Shown: positions 24,087 to 33,422, counted from the stretch's first letter. The stretch: DNA of 64,000 bases from Bordetella parapertussis (GCA_945900965.1 CAMDKM010000016.1:1-64000); one strand, 5' to 3'. Made by a program: numbers and translations. Notes: generated from the sequence alone by a model not told the origin.

Positions 24087-25295
24087 TTAGGCAAGACAAC
24101 GCTCCGGCGACCAACCATACAACCATTCCAGCGCATCGTAAAAGCGCTCGGGCGCGCGGTCCTTCCACATCTGGTTGCGTACCAGCCGCTCGACACCCTT
24201 GGCGTGGTATATCCGCCCCATTTCCCTGGCCAACAGCGCCACTCGTGCGGTACGTGCGACCCGCGATTTTTCGTAATGCGCAAATGCACGAACCAGATCG
24301 CCTCCCGCCGCGCGCACCGCCGCCCCCAGCGTCACCGCGTCTTCCAGTGCCATACAGGCGCCCTGGGCCAGATACTGAAGCATCGGGTGGGCTGCGTCGC
24401 CCAGCAGTGTTGCGCGGCCAAAGGTCCAACGGCCGATCGGATTCCGATCGGCGGTTGCCCAGCGCTTCCAACTTCTGGGCAGATCGATTAATTGCCGCGG
24501 ACGCGGAAGAATCTCAGTGAAATACGACACCACTTCTTCGCGACTGCCCTCGGTAACGCTCCAGGTTTCGGCATGTCGGCTATGAAAGGTCACCACCACG
24601 TTGTATTGCTCAGCGTTGCGTAGCGGGTAATGCACCAGATGGCAGTCGGGACCCGCCCAGACCACCGGGGCATTGAGTTTCAAGTCATCGGGAAAGTGCG
24701 TGGCATCCACCACAGCCCGATACACGACATGCCCGGAGACCCGCGGCGCATCCCCCACGTATTGTTCGCGGATCACCGATCGGCCGCCGTCCGCACCCAC
24801 GACCGCATCGGCGTCGTAACTCATGCGGTCGGTATACACGCGTACACCTTGTTCCGTCTGCTCGATTCGTTCGACCTGCACACCGGTTTCCAGAACGATT
24901 TCCGGCCTGGCCCGAATGCCTTCCAGCAAACTCGAATGAACATCGGCACGATGAATGACGGCATAAGGACCCCGAAATCGTTCGCGGAACGCTTCACCGG
25001 TTGGGATATTGACAACTTCGGCGCCGTCCAATGCATCCATCATTTGCAGACAATCGATATACACAGCGCGGCTGCGTGCCGCCGGCCCGATCCCCAGCGC
25101 GTCGAAGGCATGAAACGCATTGGGTCCCAACTGCATGCCTGCGCCAATTTCACCTGCAACCTGCGCCCGTTCCAGAACACGAACCTGCAGGCCTGCACCC
25201 GCCAATGCGAGCGCTGCCGACAGGCCGCCAATCCCGCCACCGACCACTATTACTGAGTCCAAATTGGACGACTCTCGCAACGAATTCTCCGCCAA
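24087..25295 (-). CDS. FAD-dependent aromatic monooxygenase, 3-hydroxybenzoate 6-hydroxylase-like
   Basis: 402 residues of the group A flavoprotein hydroxylase family. The FAD-binding GxGxxG is VVGGGIGGLSAALALAGAG near residue 18. The DG motif is VVGADGGRSVIRE and the GD motif is ATLLGDAAHPMLQYLAQGACMALEDA. MLQYLAQGACMALED and the C-terminal WLYGW are typical of 3-hydroxybenzoate 6-hydroxylases that make gentisate using NADH. Salicylate hydroxylase is the main alternative. No gentisate dioxygenase lies in the window, and the ketopantoate reductase-like gene follows 65 bp downstream. Confidence 0.87.
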   Translation of the reverse strand: MAENSLRESSNLDSVIVVGGGIGGLSAALALAGAGLQVRVLERAQVAGEIGAGMQLGPNAFHAFDALGIGPAARSRAVYIDCLQMMDALDGAEVVNIPTGEAFRERFRGPYAVIHRADVHSSLLEGIRARPEIVLETGVQVERIEQTEQGVRVYTDRMSYDADAVVGADGGRSVIREQYVGDAPRVSGHVVYRAVVDATHFPDDLKLNAPVVWAGPDCHLVHYPLRNAEQYNVVVTFHSRHAETWSVTEGSREEVVSYFTEILPRPRQLIDLPRSWKRWATADRNPIGRWTFGRATLLGDAAHPMLQYLAQGACMALEDAVTLGAAVRAAGGDLVRAFAHYEKSRVARTARVALLAREMGRIYHAKGVERLVRNQMWKDRAPERFYDALEWLYGWSPERCLA

Positions 25296-25440
25296 ATGAT
25301 GGTTTCTGACACTTTACGTCCTCCCGGTTCGACGAGCCCTCGTCAATTTCCAGCGTCGGGTTTACGACAAGATTTTTTTCTTTCGAAAACAAGCCACATT
25401 GTGCACGACGCGGATGTCGCGTTTTCGACAGGGGACACTC

Positions 25441-25456
25441 TGGCACGTCCGGTGCA
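25441..25456 (+). promoter_or_regulatory. Sigma-54-like promoter candidate
   Basis: TGGCACG-TCCG-GTGCA matches the -24/-12 consensus except one base (G for T at the start of the -12 element); the key GG and GC pairs are kept. It lies about 135 bp upstream of the small acidic protein gene and points toward it. No clear enhancer-binding site was identified. Confidence 0.4.
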
Positions 25457-25589
25457 CAAGTAAAGGTGCGCTCTCGATAAATGTCGAGGGACAAAACAGG
25501 GGAAAGTCGGGTGAATTGCGAGCGACCGTCTCGAAATACCCGATACACGATTGCAAACACGGTCATCTATAAATGAAGGAGCAGCGACA

Positions 25590-25868
25590 ATGACATCACG
25601 CTCAAGTATGGACCGGTCCGGAAGGACATTTGCCAGCAGTGAGGATTATTCCGGCGACATAGACGCCTCGCCCGATCTGGACTATTACGAAGAGATGGCG
25701 GATGCGAACTTTGACGACTCCGACGACACGGTGCTGGACGACACAATTTTCGACGATCCGATGCTCGACCAGGTCCGCCTGCTCAATGACTTTCTTGAGG
25801 AGGCCGAGCAGCAACTTTATGTCAGCGTGGGATTCTTGCCCCGGTCGGAGCGCCAGAAAAAATCCTGA
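25590..25868 (+). CDS. Small highly acidic hypothetical protein
   Basis: 92 residues from the ATG at 25590, which has AAGGAG 10 nt before it. The middle is very rich in Asp/Glu (DIDASPDLDYYEEMADANFDDSDDTVLDDTIFDDPMLDQ), followed by an amphipathic helix LLNDFLEEAEQQLYVSVG and a basic end (RSERQKK). No cysteine, signal or membrane segment is present. The charge pattern suggests an interaction or mimicry role, but I do not recognise the family. A sigma-54-like element lies upstream. The gene stands alone, divergent from the monooxygenase gene. Confidence 0.62.
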   Translation: MTSRSSMDRSGRTFASSEDYSGDIDASPDLDYYEEMADANFDDSDDTVLDDTIFDDPMLDQVRLLNDFLEEAEQQLYVSVGFLPRSERQKKS

Positions 25869-26131
25869 GTTTGTCGACACTGCCAAGGAGCAAGTTCCGG
25901 CGACCTTGGCAGGACGAACTCGCAACGCGCTGCTTGCGCTCGGCCCGATTTGTTTGCCAGACTTTGGACTGACCGATTGCCACTGTGCGACGACAAGAAA
26001 GCCTGGCGCTTTCTGCCGTATCGACGCGTTGGACGCGCACTTTTCCTACCAGGGACTTCAGCCGGCAAAGCCGGTAAGCAAGACCTGCCAAATCTAATGT
26101 GACTCCCATAATGCGCAGTGCGATCTTTCGC

Positions 26132-26590
26132 TCAGGCCGGCAGCTTGGTCGCCTGCCAGGAGACAAATTGCAAGCCGGCCGCCCGTCTGGCCCAGACCGC
26201 GTGAAACAGCAGATTCAGGATCCGATCTTCCCCCTTGACCGTGACTTCGAACTGACTGCGCCCGCTGACGATGGCAATACATCCGTAGGTACGCACCTTG
26301 ACTTCGCCACGGCTCATCTTGCGGTACTTGACGTTACCGGAACGGATTGACTCGATGAAACTCGCCTTGCTGTCTTCCACCGTGCTCGAATGAATGTAGA
26401 CCAGATCATCACCGAACAGTTTTTGCATGGCTGGAACGTCACCAGCCATCTGCGCCTTGAACCGCGCGTCTTCGGCTTTTAACGCTTCGTCCACCGTAAT
26501 GTTGCCGCTGCATTCCTGCGGCCCACCGCCGCCCGGAACCGCGCCAGTCTTCAGAAAATTGTGCAAGAAGTCGATTATCATTCTAGGCAT
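26132..26590 (-). CDS. NTF2/SnoaL-like (DUF4440-type) protein
   Basis: 152 residues. TVDEALKAEDARFKAQMAGDVPAMQKLFGDDLVYIHSSTVEDSKASFIESIRSGNVKYRKM and VRTYGCIAIVSGRSQFEV are typical of DUF4440 and SnoaL-like folds of the NTF2 superfamily. This cone-shaped fold serves as an enzyme (dehydratase, isomerase) or ligand-binding domain. GGAGGAAAAG precedes the ATG at 26590. An unusual N-terminal run reading FLKTGAVPGGGGPQE precedes the domain. No operon partner is evident, and the reaction cannot be given. Confidence 0.8.
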   Translation of the reverse strand: MPRMIIDFLHNFLKTGAVPGGGGPQECSGNITVDEALKAEDARFKAQMAGDVPAMQKLFGDDLVYIHSSTVEDSKASFIESIRSGNVKYRKMSRGEVKVRTYGCIAIVSGRSQFEVTVKGEDRILNLLFHAVWARRAAGLQFVSWQATKLPA

Positions 26591-26650
26591 GTCTTTTCCT
26601 CCATTAAGATTATTTCGCGAAGCGCGCTGACCATTCGATTACCGCACCCA

Positions 26651-27337
26651 TCAATTCCACGCGCAATTGTTCTTCGGAACATGGCGGCTCTCGGACAGGA
26701 CGAGGCGCCTATCATTCGCACCCCAAGTGCCAACTTTGATCGATTTTTCCGCCCAACGGTTTTCCCATTTACCCATGGTGCAACCCAGCAGAACATAATT
26801 GCCTCCCAGCTTGGCGGACATTTGCGCACAATCATCCACTGACGTGTCGCCCGGCACCAGGCGGGTAAAATTCCGCGCGTCACCTGCCTCGTCATCGAAT
26901 CCGAACAGGCAAAGTTTGCCGGCATCGCCCAGGCTCCCCTTGGAAAGCCACACGCCAATCCCCTCTGCCAACAATTTCTGACGGGCATCGAGATACAAGC
27001 GACGATTTCTTTCGAAAAACGGCTTGAGAAGAACTTTGCCCTGGCTTGCCTTGCATGCCTCGAAAAACACCGCATCAATTTCGCCGTATCCAAACTTCAG
27101 ATCCTTGATCCTCGTCGAGAGCTCTTCATACTTACCCTCGGAACCAAACAACTCCCGAAGACGCATTGCGCCTTCCGTGGATCGCAAGGCCACGACTTCC
27201 GAGGGCTGTGTGCAGCGGCTGCCATCTTCAAGTACCACAACCCGCCCCGCATCGGGCGGCTGCGGCCCACGTGGCTTATTCGCCGTACATCCGCCTATAA
27301 ATAACAAACCAAGGCACAACGGGAGCAGCAGATTCAT
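26651..27337 (-). CDS. Hypothetical lipoprotein
   Basis: 228 residues from the ATG at 27337; the longer frame would start with a GTG at 27358. The N-terminus MNLLLPLCLGLLFIGGC is a type II signal sequence with lipobox IGGC, so Cys17 should be lipidated. The mature protein contains RELFGSEGKYEELSTRIKDLKFGYGEIDAVFFEACKASQGKVLLKPFFERNRRLYLDARQKL and four further cysteines that may pair. I do not recognise a family. The gene is isolated, so the neighbourhood gives no clue. Confidence 0.72.
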   Translation of the reverse strand: MNLLLPLCLGLLFIGGCTANKPRGPQPPDAGRVVVLEDGSRCTQPSEVVALRSTEGAMRLRELFGSEGKYEELSTRIKDLKFGYGEIDAVFFEACKASQGKVLLKPFFERNRRLYLDARQKLLAEGIGVWLSKGSLGDAGKLCLFGFDDEAGDARNFTRLVPGDTSVDDCAQMSAKLGGNYVLLGCTMGKWENRWAEKSIKVGTWGANDRRLVLSESRHVPKNNCAWN

Positions 27338-27999
27338 CAATTTCGTCCGGGATGGCACATCGGATTGGGAACATGGATCAAGCGGCGAATTCTACTGACC
27401 TGGGTGCGGCGCGACAAATCAAGCGGGCCCTTGTCCAGACCCTTTGCGGCAGAAGGTCAACGACCCTCGACCTGGGCCTTTACTGACCCACAAGTCAGAA
27501 AAAGAATCCCATCTCCGCCACGTCGATCTTGACGCTGGCCAGCCATGCCCATTAGGCTTCGCCACAATCAAGTTGCCACACCGGCAAGATCCGGTGTCCG
27601 GGAGTTCGCGCGGCAAGACGCGGACCAGCGCATACTTGGCAACGTTCGATCTAATTCAACGCTTGAGTCTTGAGTTCAATTGATTCGGCCCATGGGCCGA
27701 TAGGGAAGTGTCCCTTGGGGTATTCCGGAGCAATTCAATGCAGGGGTTTTTGCCGGCAGGTGCATCCGGCTTGGAATAACAAAAACATCTGGCACTCATA
27801 GCCGAGGGGGAGGAACAGTAATCTGGACGACTCAATGGCAGACATTCCATAACACTGAGCGATCCGGTTCAAGGAAATTGGCTGCGGCCCTGAAGGTGGG
27901 ATTCATAAGACCCTGCCTTCGGGGCCAAATTATTTCTGCGCCCCGCTTGCCCTGCTATTTCGCTGCTACGCCCAACTCATGTCGCGGCGGCGCCCACCT
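27338..27999. other. 660 bp intergenic region with palindromes
   Basis: No frame here has a believable start and composition. Visible structures are a hairpin ACACCGG-N6-CCGGTGT (27578-27597), a perfect 16 bp palindrome TCGGCCCATGGGCCGA (27685-27700), and an 11 bp imperfect stem GGCCCTGAAGG / CCTTCGGGGCC around 27887-27927. The last follows the enolase-superfamily gene on the minus strand and might act as its terminator, although it has no T run. The region may contain decayed coding sequence. Confidence 0.45.
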
Positions 28000-29145
28000 T
28001 CATACCTGGAATTTTTCGAGCACGGATCGGTCCACTTCGACTCCCAAGCCAGGGCGAGAAGGAACTTCGACCCATCCACCAATCTGTTCAATGGGCTGTT
28101 TCACAAGCAAACTACGAAATGGATGGGAGGAGCGATCATATTCGAGGATCGGTTCCTGCGCGAACAACGAGTGATTCGCCACTGGCACCGCGGCAAGAAA
28201 CTGCAACGAAGCCGCCTGCGCCACCGCCGAACCCCAGACATGCGGATTGATCTGTACTCCGCGCGCTTGAGCCAGTGCAATGACATGTTTGCCGGCACTT
28301 AACCCGCCGCAACTGCCCAGGTCCGGCTGCACTACATCCACCGCGCCAGCGCCTAGCAACTCGCCAAATCCGTACAACGAGTGTTCGTTTTCCCCGCCGG
28401 CAATAGGCATCGATAACTGTCGGCGCATTTCCACGTAACCCTGCAAATCTTCGGGCACTACCGGCTCTTCGTACCAGCGCAGGTCATATTCGGCGAGCGC
28501 CCGCCCCAGACGCAGGGCTTCGGCCCGGCCGTACGCATGGTTGGTGTCCACCATCAGCCGCACCGGTTTGCCTTGGATCGTCCGGCCAATTGCACGCATG
28601 ACGGCAATATCGTCATCGACGCCAAAACCGAGTTTCACTTTCATATGGCTGAACCCGGCTTCAAAGTGGCGGATCGCCTCGTCCGCCAGTCGGGGGCCCT
28701 CCCCTTGCCCCTGGATCCGGTAAAACCCCGTGGCATAGGGTTGCACGCGGGTCCGAAAGGCGCCACCCAGCAACTTGTACACCGGCACCGCATAATGCTT
28801 GCCGGCAATGTCCCACAGCGCCATGTCCACCGCACTGATGGCGGACAGGACGCTTCCCTTGCGACCATAATCCCGCGTCATGTGGTACATGCGATGCCAG
28901 AGTACCTCGATATCCAGCGGGTCGGCGCCGATCAGCAAGGGCCGCAAGGCCTTGTCCAGGACCGTGGCAGCGATTTCCGGGGGCTCCAGGCCTTGAGCAA
29001 AAGCCTCGCCCCAGCCGCTTGGACCATTGTCGGTCAGAATCTCCAGCAAAGTGGCGGAGCGGCTCCTGACCCAGCCTTGAGAGAAGGCAAACGGTTCGGC
29101 CAAAGAACTTTTCAACACATGTATTTTCAGGTCGGTTATCTTCAT
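28000..29145 (-). CDS. Mandelate racemase/muconate lactonizing enzyme family protein
   Basis: 381 residues from the ATG at 29145 (MKITDLKIHVLKSSLAEPFAFS); nine extra residues are possible from 29172. Enolase-superfamily landmarks are present: the KxK catalytic pair in HMKVKLGFG, metal ligands Asp in LMVDTNHAYG, Glu in WYEEPVVPED and Glu in IAGGENEHSLYGF, and the His base in NPHVWGSAV. The KxK/His arrangement fits the mandelate racemase subgroup (acid-sugar dehydratase or racemase). The substrate cannot be decided. No transporter or aldolase lies beside it. Confidence 0.93.
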   Translation of the reverse strand: MKITDLKIHVLKSSLAEPFAFSQGWVRSRSATLLEILTDNGPSGWGEAFAQGLEPPEIAATVLDKALRPLLIGADPLDIEVLWHRMYHMTRDYGRKGSVLSAISAVDMALWDIAGKHYAVPVYKLLGGAFRTRVQPYATGFYRIQGQGEGPRLADEAIRHFEAGFSHMKVKLGFGVDDDIAVMRAIGRTIQGKPVRLMVDTNHAYGRAEALRLGRALAEYDLRWYEEPVVPEDLQGYVEMRRQLSMPIAGGENEHSLYGFGELLGAGAVDVVQPDLGSCGGLSAGKHVIALAQARGVQINPHVWGSAVAQAASLQFLAAVPVANHSLFAQEPILEYDRSSHPFRSLLVKQPIEQIGGWVEVPSRPGLGVEVDRSVLEKFQV

Positions 29146-29260
29146 AATTAGGTTGCCGAGGTTCTCGGGCATTTATGGTGAATGTCCCGAAGCGATTATC
29201 CAAATATTCGCCGAAACAGGCTATAACTAGCGAACCATCTCTTGATTTGGGAGGACTGCC

Positions 29261-29701
29261 ATGTACCGGAAAATCCTGTTACCCACCAATGGATCGGGGT
29301 TGTGCGAATCGGCTGTTAAACAGGGCATTGCGTTTGCCAAGTCCACGGGCGCCAGTGTGGTGGCGTTTCACGCCATGCCGGCGACCTCTTACCTGATCTA
29401 TACCGAGGCCGGACCAAGCGACCTGCTGGCCGAACAGTTCGAACGCGATGCCCGTGCCAGGGCGGATAGCCTGATGGCGGCGATCGAAAAACAGGCCCAG
29501 GACGCGGGTGTGCCCTGCGAGACCCATGTCACGACCAATGATCACCCCTGGGAGGCCATTATCGAAACCGCCAATGTCCGCGGCTGTGACCTCATTTTCA
29601 TGGCTTCCCACGGCCGCCGTGGTTTATCGGCGTTGCTATTGGGCAGTGAAACCGCCCGGGTGTTGACCCATACCCGAATTCCGGTACTTGTATATCGCTG
29701 A
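29261..29701 (+). CDS. Universal stress protein UspA family
   Basis: 146 residues, GGGAGG before the ATG. It starts MYRKILLPTNGSGLCESAVKQGIAFAKSTGASVVAFHA and ends with the nucleotide-binding motif MASHGRRGLSALLLGSETARVLTHTRIPVLVYR, in which GRRG-x6-GSET approximates G-2x-G-9x-G(S/T). It is therefore probably an ATP-binding cytosolic Usp. In place of the common DGS at the first strand it has NGS. It is divergent from the enolase-family gene. Confidence 0.93.
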   Translation: MYRKILLPTNGSGLCESAVKQGIAFAKSTGASVVAFHAMPATSYLIYTEAGPSDLLAEQFERDARARADSLMAAIEKQAQDAGVPCETHVTTNDHPWEAIIETANVRGCDLIFMASHGRRGLSALLLGSETARVLTHTRIPVLVYR

Positions 29702-29755
29702 ACGCAACAAGCCATCAGGCGGAAATTCTGGGACCCAGGAGAAGACTCCGTCCGG

Positions 29756-30097
29756 TCACTTTCCCGGACAAGGAAATGCGCCGCGCATTGCCTGGACGAT
29801 CAAGTAGCGGCGCGGGCGATAACGTTCTTCCGGATGAGTTTCGAGATAGGACCTGACGGCGGCGAACGCCGCGGCTTGCGGATCGTCGCCCGCCAGACAA
29901 AACAGCGCGCCATTCCACTTGCTGCGCACATCGTCGATGTAAGGCATCGCCGCGTCACGCCCGGCATTCCGCGACATCAACCCAAGCAATTCTTCGCCGT
30001 CTTCCTCGGCAAATACCGGCAGAACGGTGGCCAGCATCACTCCTGCCGCCACGCTCCTGACAAGGAACCAATTGTAAAAACCTCGACGCAAGGACAT
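29756..30097 (-). CDS. Exported Rap1a/Tai-like immunity-fold protein
   Basis: 113 residues from the ATG at 30097; a TTG at 30112 is also in frame. A signal peptide (FLVRSVAAGVMLATVLPVFAEE) precedes a helical domain. YIDDVRSKWNGALFCLAGDDPQAAAFAAVRSYLETHPEERYRPRRYLIVQAMRGAFPCP carries the paired cysteines and pattern of Rap1a/Tai proteins, some of which neutralise type VI amidase effectors. No effector or T6SS gene is nearby, so immunity function is only a possibility. The start is 20 bp from the end of a tRNA gene. Confidence 0.68.
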   Translation of the reverse strand: MSLRRGFYNWFLVRSVAAGVMLATVLPVFAEEDGEELLGLMSRNAGRDAAMPYIDDVRSKWNGALFCLAGDDPQAAAFAAVRSYLETHPEERYRPRRYLIVQAMRGAFPCPGK

Positions 30098-30116
30098 GAA
30101 GCCAATAATCAATTCG

Positions 30117-30192
<76 letters not shown>

Positions 30193-30545
30193 TTGTGGGA
30201 CGGGATTATAAGGCCAGCGAACTTTCCTTTCCACGCCGACCGCATCCGACTGGCTGTCCGGGCTCCCCTACGCGATCTTTGTCAGGCGGATGCCGTGGAC
30301 GGGCCCTTGCACTATGTCCATTTATTGATCGCACTACGGAGTGATATTTAGCGTCCCAAATTTATCAATCAATTCCTCGGCCCACCTTCATGTGACAGTT
30401 TTGGGCGAAAACTTCGGGCTGGAAATTCGACCGGCATGGACATTGCACCAGATTCGCGGGTTGCAGATGTTTGGATGGTTTCATTGGTTTCTTTCCTGAA
30501 TTGGTTCTCGTCTTAATTTCTCTTGTGAGAAGGAGGTTTTTGAAA
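30193..30545. other. Intergenic region upstream of the PPC-domain gene
   Basis: About 350 bp without a supported gene. The open frame entering from 30471 has no ribosome-binding site and is only an extension of the following gene. I see no clear riboswitch, terminator or promoter box. Confidence 0.5.
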
Positions 30546-31706
30546 ATGAGTACCCGACTGCAGAAACGTCTCCAGGGCGTGCTACAGCTTGGATTGCTTG
30601 CGTCTATGATTTGCGCACAGGGATTTGCCAGTGCCGCATCGGAATCCGAGCCTAACGATCCCGCACATCCACAAGGGCTCGTTATTACGTCCACCGGCGA
30701 GGCGCTCGTGTCCGCCACAATGGGAAGCACAGACCTCGACGTCTACGTGTTCGATGGAAAGGCTGGAGATGTACCCAACATCATGGTGAATTCTGATGGC
30801 AGTTGGGATCCGGTTCTGTATCTTTACGACGAGTCCGGCGAAATTCGCGATTCAAACGACGATGCCTGGCCTATGAATTCGGGTAGCAATTCGCCGCTTG
30901 ATTCACGAATCGATTCGCACAGAATTGATGTGGATGGCAGATGGTTTATCGTTGTCACGCCTGCACCGCGCTACATGGCCGGCAACTTCCAGGCTACGAA
31001 TACGGATCCTGCAAGCGGCGGTTCATATAGCCTCATAGTCCAAGGCGTCAGCCTACCTCCGGCGCCGACGCCAGTTCCAACACCGACTCCGGACCCGACG
31101 CCTACGCCTGATCCGACGCCGACACCTACTCCGGATCCGGCGCCGACACCTACCCCGGATCCGACGCCGACACCTACTTCAGATCCGACGCCGACACCTA
31201 CTTCAGATCCGACGCCGACGCCCACTCCGGACTCGACGTCGACACCTGCTCCTAAACCGACGCCTTCCGGCGCTCGTGGGGTCACCATAAAGGTCATGTA
31301 TTGGAACCGGGACGATGGGCATTTCGGCAAGTTTCGAGGTGAAGACCCGATTCGCGTTGCAATCACGTCGGCGCCGGGCTTTGACGCGACAACTATCGAT
31401 CAGAATAGGCTGACTTTTGGTGCAACCGGCGACGAGAAGAGTCTGCTGCGTTGTCTGAAAAAAGGCCGAGACGTCAAGGTCGACAAAGTCAAAGACGGTA
31501 AGAAGGATCTGATCTGCTATTTCAGGCCCGACGTTGCCGGATTTAAAGTCGGGGACGTGCAGGCCAGACTGAAGGGCGCAACAGCCAGTGAGCAAATTGA
31601 AGGCACCGCTGCCCTGAAGATGATGCGCCTGCCGAAAAAGAAATCCGACAGCTGGCACAAACGGCATGGCGTCAATCCGAAATATCGTCCTCGGACACGC
31701 AATTAA
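30546..31706 (+). CDS. Secreted protein with PPC domain and Thr-Pro-Asp-Pro repeat linker
   Basis: 386 residues from the ATG at 30546 with a strong GAAGGAGG. A signal peptide ([16 protein letters not shown]) is followed by a bacterial pre-peptidase C-terminal-like domain at about 35-160 ([56 protein letters not shown]). A 70-residue [11 protein letters not shown] linker follows (about 172-240). A C-terminal domain of about 140 residues ([35 protein letters not shown]) has two cysteines and a basic tail; I do not recognise it. It is probably exported and binds a surface or polymer. A clear terminator follows. Confidence 0.8.
   Translation: MSTRLQKRLQGVLQLGLLASMICAQGFASAASESEPNDPAHPQGLVITSTGEALVSATMGSTDLDVYVFDGKAGDVPNIMVNSDGSWDPVLYLYDESGEIRDSNDDAWPMNSGSNSPLDSRIDSHRIDVDGRWFIVVTPAPRYMAGNFQATNTDPASGGSYSLIVQGVSLPPAPTPVPTPTPDPTPTPDPTPTPTPDPAPTPTPDPTPTPTSDPTPTPTSDPTPTPTPDSTSTPAPKPTPSGARGVTIKVMYWNRDDGHFGKFRGEDPIRVAITSAPGFDATTIDQNRLTFGATGDEKSLLRCLKKGRDVKVDKVKDGKKDLICYFRPDVAGFKVGDVQARLKGATASEQIEGTAALKMMRLPKKKSDSWHKRHGVNPKYRPRTRN
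31061..31263 (+). repeat. In-frame tandem repeat coding (TP)nDP linker
   Basis: Imperfect 6 and 24 bp units built on CCGACGCCTACTCCGGAT-like words encode PTPTPDPTP. All units keep the frame, so copy changes would alter only linker length. The reverse strand reads as a Val-Gly-rich spurious frame. Confidence 0.85.
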
Positions 31707-31753
31707 TCGCGACGTCCAGTAAGACAGTCCCCCATTGCGGGGACCACACACTC

Positions 31754-31784
31754 AGCCCCCGCTCTAAGGCGGGGGCTTTTTTTT
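31754..31784 (+). terminator. Rho-independent terminator after the PPC-domain gene
   Basis: A perfect 9 bp stem AGCCCCCGC / GCGGGGGCT (31754-31762 and 31769-31777) with a 6 nt loop is followed by eight T. It lies 48 bp after the stop codon at 31706. Confidence 0.93.
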
Positions 31785-31987
31785 GCTGTGGTCAAACTGC
31801 AACAACTAACGGACGAGAAAAAGCGACTCCAGTGTGGGGGTCAATGAAGCACGAGGGAACAAGAATTTCCTCGTGAATTGGCTTTCGGACTGAGATGCTG
31901 GGAAACGGCCCCTGAGATTAACGTCGCATAATCGGCTTGACGACGTCAAACATGAAATCCATAACGCCAATAGGCCTCAGCGTCAAA

Positions 31988-32770
31988 TTACCGATGTTTG
32001 AAACTAGGCTTACGCTTTTGCAAAAACGCCGCCATACCTTCCTTCTGGTCCTCGACCGCAAAAGCGGAATGAAACAGACGTCGCTCGAATCGCACACCTT
32101 CAGATAACGTGGTTTCAAATGCACGATTCACCGATTCCTTGGCCATCATGACAATCGGAAGGGAAAGCTCGCAGATTCTCGCCGCCACTTTCATGGCTTC
32201 GGCCATCAGATCCGCCAGCGGCAGTACCCGGCTGACCAGGCCGACTCGCTCTGCTTCCATCGCATCCATCATGCGCGCTTGGCCTAGTAGCACCATTTCC
32301 ATTGCCTTCGACTTACCAACAAAACGCGGCAGGCGCTGGGTCCCGCCAGCACCTGGAATGACTCCCAGGTCAATTTCAGGCTGACCGAATTTCGCATTGT
32401 CCGCCGCCAGAATAAAATCGCACATCATCGCCAGTTCACATCCCCCACCCAGCGCATAGCCCGCCACCGCGGCAATGACCGGTTTGCGGCAGCGAGCTAT
32501 GCGCTCCCATTCGGCGGTAATGAAGTCGGCCTTGAAAACATCCATGTAGGACTTGTGCTGCATGTCTCTGATGTCCGCGCCGGCCGCAAACGCCCTTTCG
32601 CTGCCGGTCACAACCAGGCAACCGATGTTGTCATCGGCCTCAAACCCGTCGACCGCTGATGCCAACTCCCGCATCAAGGCCGGCGACAGGGCATTCAGTG
32701 CCTTTGGGCGATTCAATGTGATCAGGCCAACCTTGCCGCGCGTTTCGACGATAATGTTTTCGAATGTCAT
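31988..32770 (-). CDS. Enoyl-CoA hydratase/isomerase family protein
   Basis: 260 residues from the ATG at 32770 (GGGACG upstream; the longer frame to 32806 is unlikely). Crotonase hallmarks are [20 protein letters not shown], the oxyanion-hole segments [10 protein letters not shown] and [15 protein letters not shown], and the catalytic Glu pair in GGCELAMM and [19 protein letters not shown]. Both Glu are present, so a true hydratase (2-enoyl-CoA to 3-hydroxyacyl-CoA) is likely, acting in beta-oxidation or aromatic catabolism. It stands alone. Confidence 0.93.
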   Translation of the reverse strand: MTFENIIVETRGKVGLITLNRPKALNALSPALMRELASAVDGFEADDNIGCLVVTGSERAFAAGADIRDMQHKSYMDVFKADFITAEWERIARCRKPVIAAVAGYALGGGCELAMMCDFILAADNAKFGQPEIDLGVIPGAGGTQRLPRFVGKSKAMEMVLLGQARMMDAMEAERVGLVSRVLPLADLMAEAMKVAARICELSLPIVMMAKESVNRAFETTLSEGVRFERRLFHSAFAVEDQKEGMAAFLQKRKPSFKHR

Positions 32771-32943
32771 GTTACGTCCCGAGTTGAGAGTTGTTCCGCC
32801 ATGCAACCCAGTATTGGTAGGCGCACGGAGAAGTCTCCATTCTATTGGATATGGCCGGGAGCGCGCCGTACGCCTTGGTCATCCGTTGAGGAAACCGACG
32901 ACGATGTTGCTGGCCAATTCAGCGCAAGAGGCGGCGCGCAAAT

Positions 32944-32971
32944 AAAAACGCCCGGCCATTTTAGCCGGGCG
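32944..32971 (-). terminator. Rho-independent terminator of the Fur-family gene
   Basis: On the minus strand CGCCCGGC (32971-32964), a 7 nt loop and GCCGGGCG (32956-32949) form a perfect 8 bp stem followed by TTTTT. It lies about 22 bp after the stop of the Fur-family gene. Confidence 0.9.
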
Positions 32972-32993
32972 CTGGGTATTCCGTTGAGGATGC

Positions 32994-33422
32994 CTACTGA
33001 ACTGATTCGGCCTGACGCACCCGAATCACGATGTCCATGCCCTCCGTAACCATACCCGGAGGCAAACTCGGTAATCCGGAAACTCGAATGTTGGACGCAT
33101 CAATATCCGTCAAGCCGCCGGTTTGCACGTCGTATAAATGATAATGCTGTGCTGTATTCGGATCATAGAACACCTTTGTCGGATCCACGATCACTTCACG
33201 GATCAGACTCCTCTCCAGGAACAGGTTCAGTGTGTTGTAAACCGTTGCCTTCGAAGTTTCCGAATGGCGCTCGTTGACGATCGCCATGATCTGATCTGCA
33301 GACATGTGTTGTTGTCTTGAAAACAGCACATTGGCGATCTCTATTCGCTGATGCGTGGGATTAATGCCGTGAGCACGGAGTTTTTCCGCCAGGGTTTCGC
33401 GCGTCATTTGCAAGGTTTCCAT
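32994..33422 (-). CDS. Fur-family transcriptional regulator, cysteine-free (Irr/PerR-like)
   Basis: 142 residues from the ATG at 33422 (METLQMTRETLAEKLRAHGINPTHQRIEIANVLF). The winged-helix N-domain includes HMSADQIMAIVNERHSETSKATVYNTLNLF, the Fur DNA-recognition helix. The dimer domain has the metal-site segment AQHYHLYDVQTGGLTDID. There is no cysteine at all, so the structural CxxC zinc sites of Fur and PerR are absent, as in some Irr-type regulators. It may respond to iron/heme or peroxide; which is uncertain. Its terminator follows directly. Confidence 0.85.
   Translation of the reverse strand: METLQMTRETLAEKLRAHGINPTHQRIEIANVLFSRQQHMSADQIMAIVNERHSETSKATVYNTLNLFLERSLIREVIVDPTKVFYDPNTAQHYHLYDVQTGGLTDIDASNIRVSGLPSLPPGMVTEGMDIVIRVRQAESVQ

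Noticed and set aside
27419..27850. Several 60-80 codon frames in the gap before the enolase-family gene
   Set aside because: They overlap each other on both strands, lack ribosome-binding sites and resemble no family I know.
30971..31366. 131-codon minus-strand frame rich in Val and Gly
   Set aside because: It is the reverse of the TPDP tandem repeat in the PPC-domain gene and has no ribosome-binding site.
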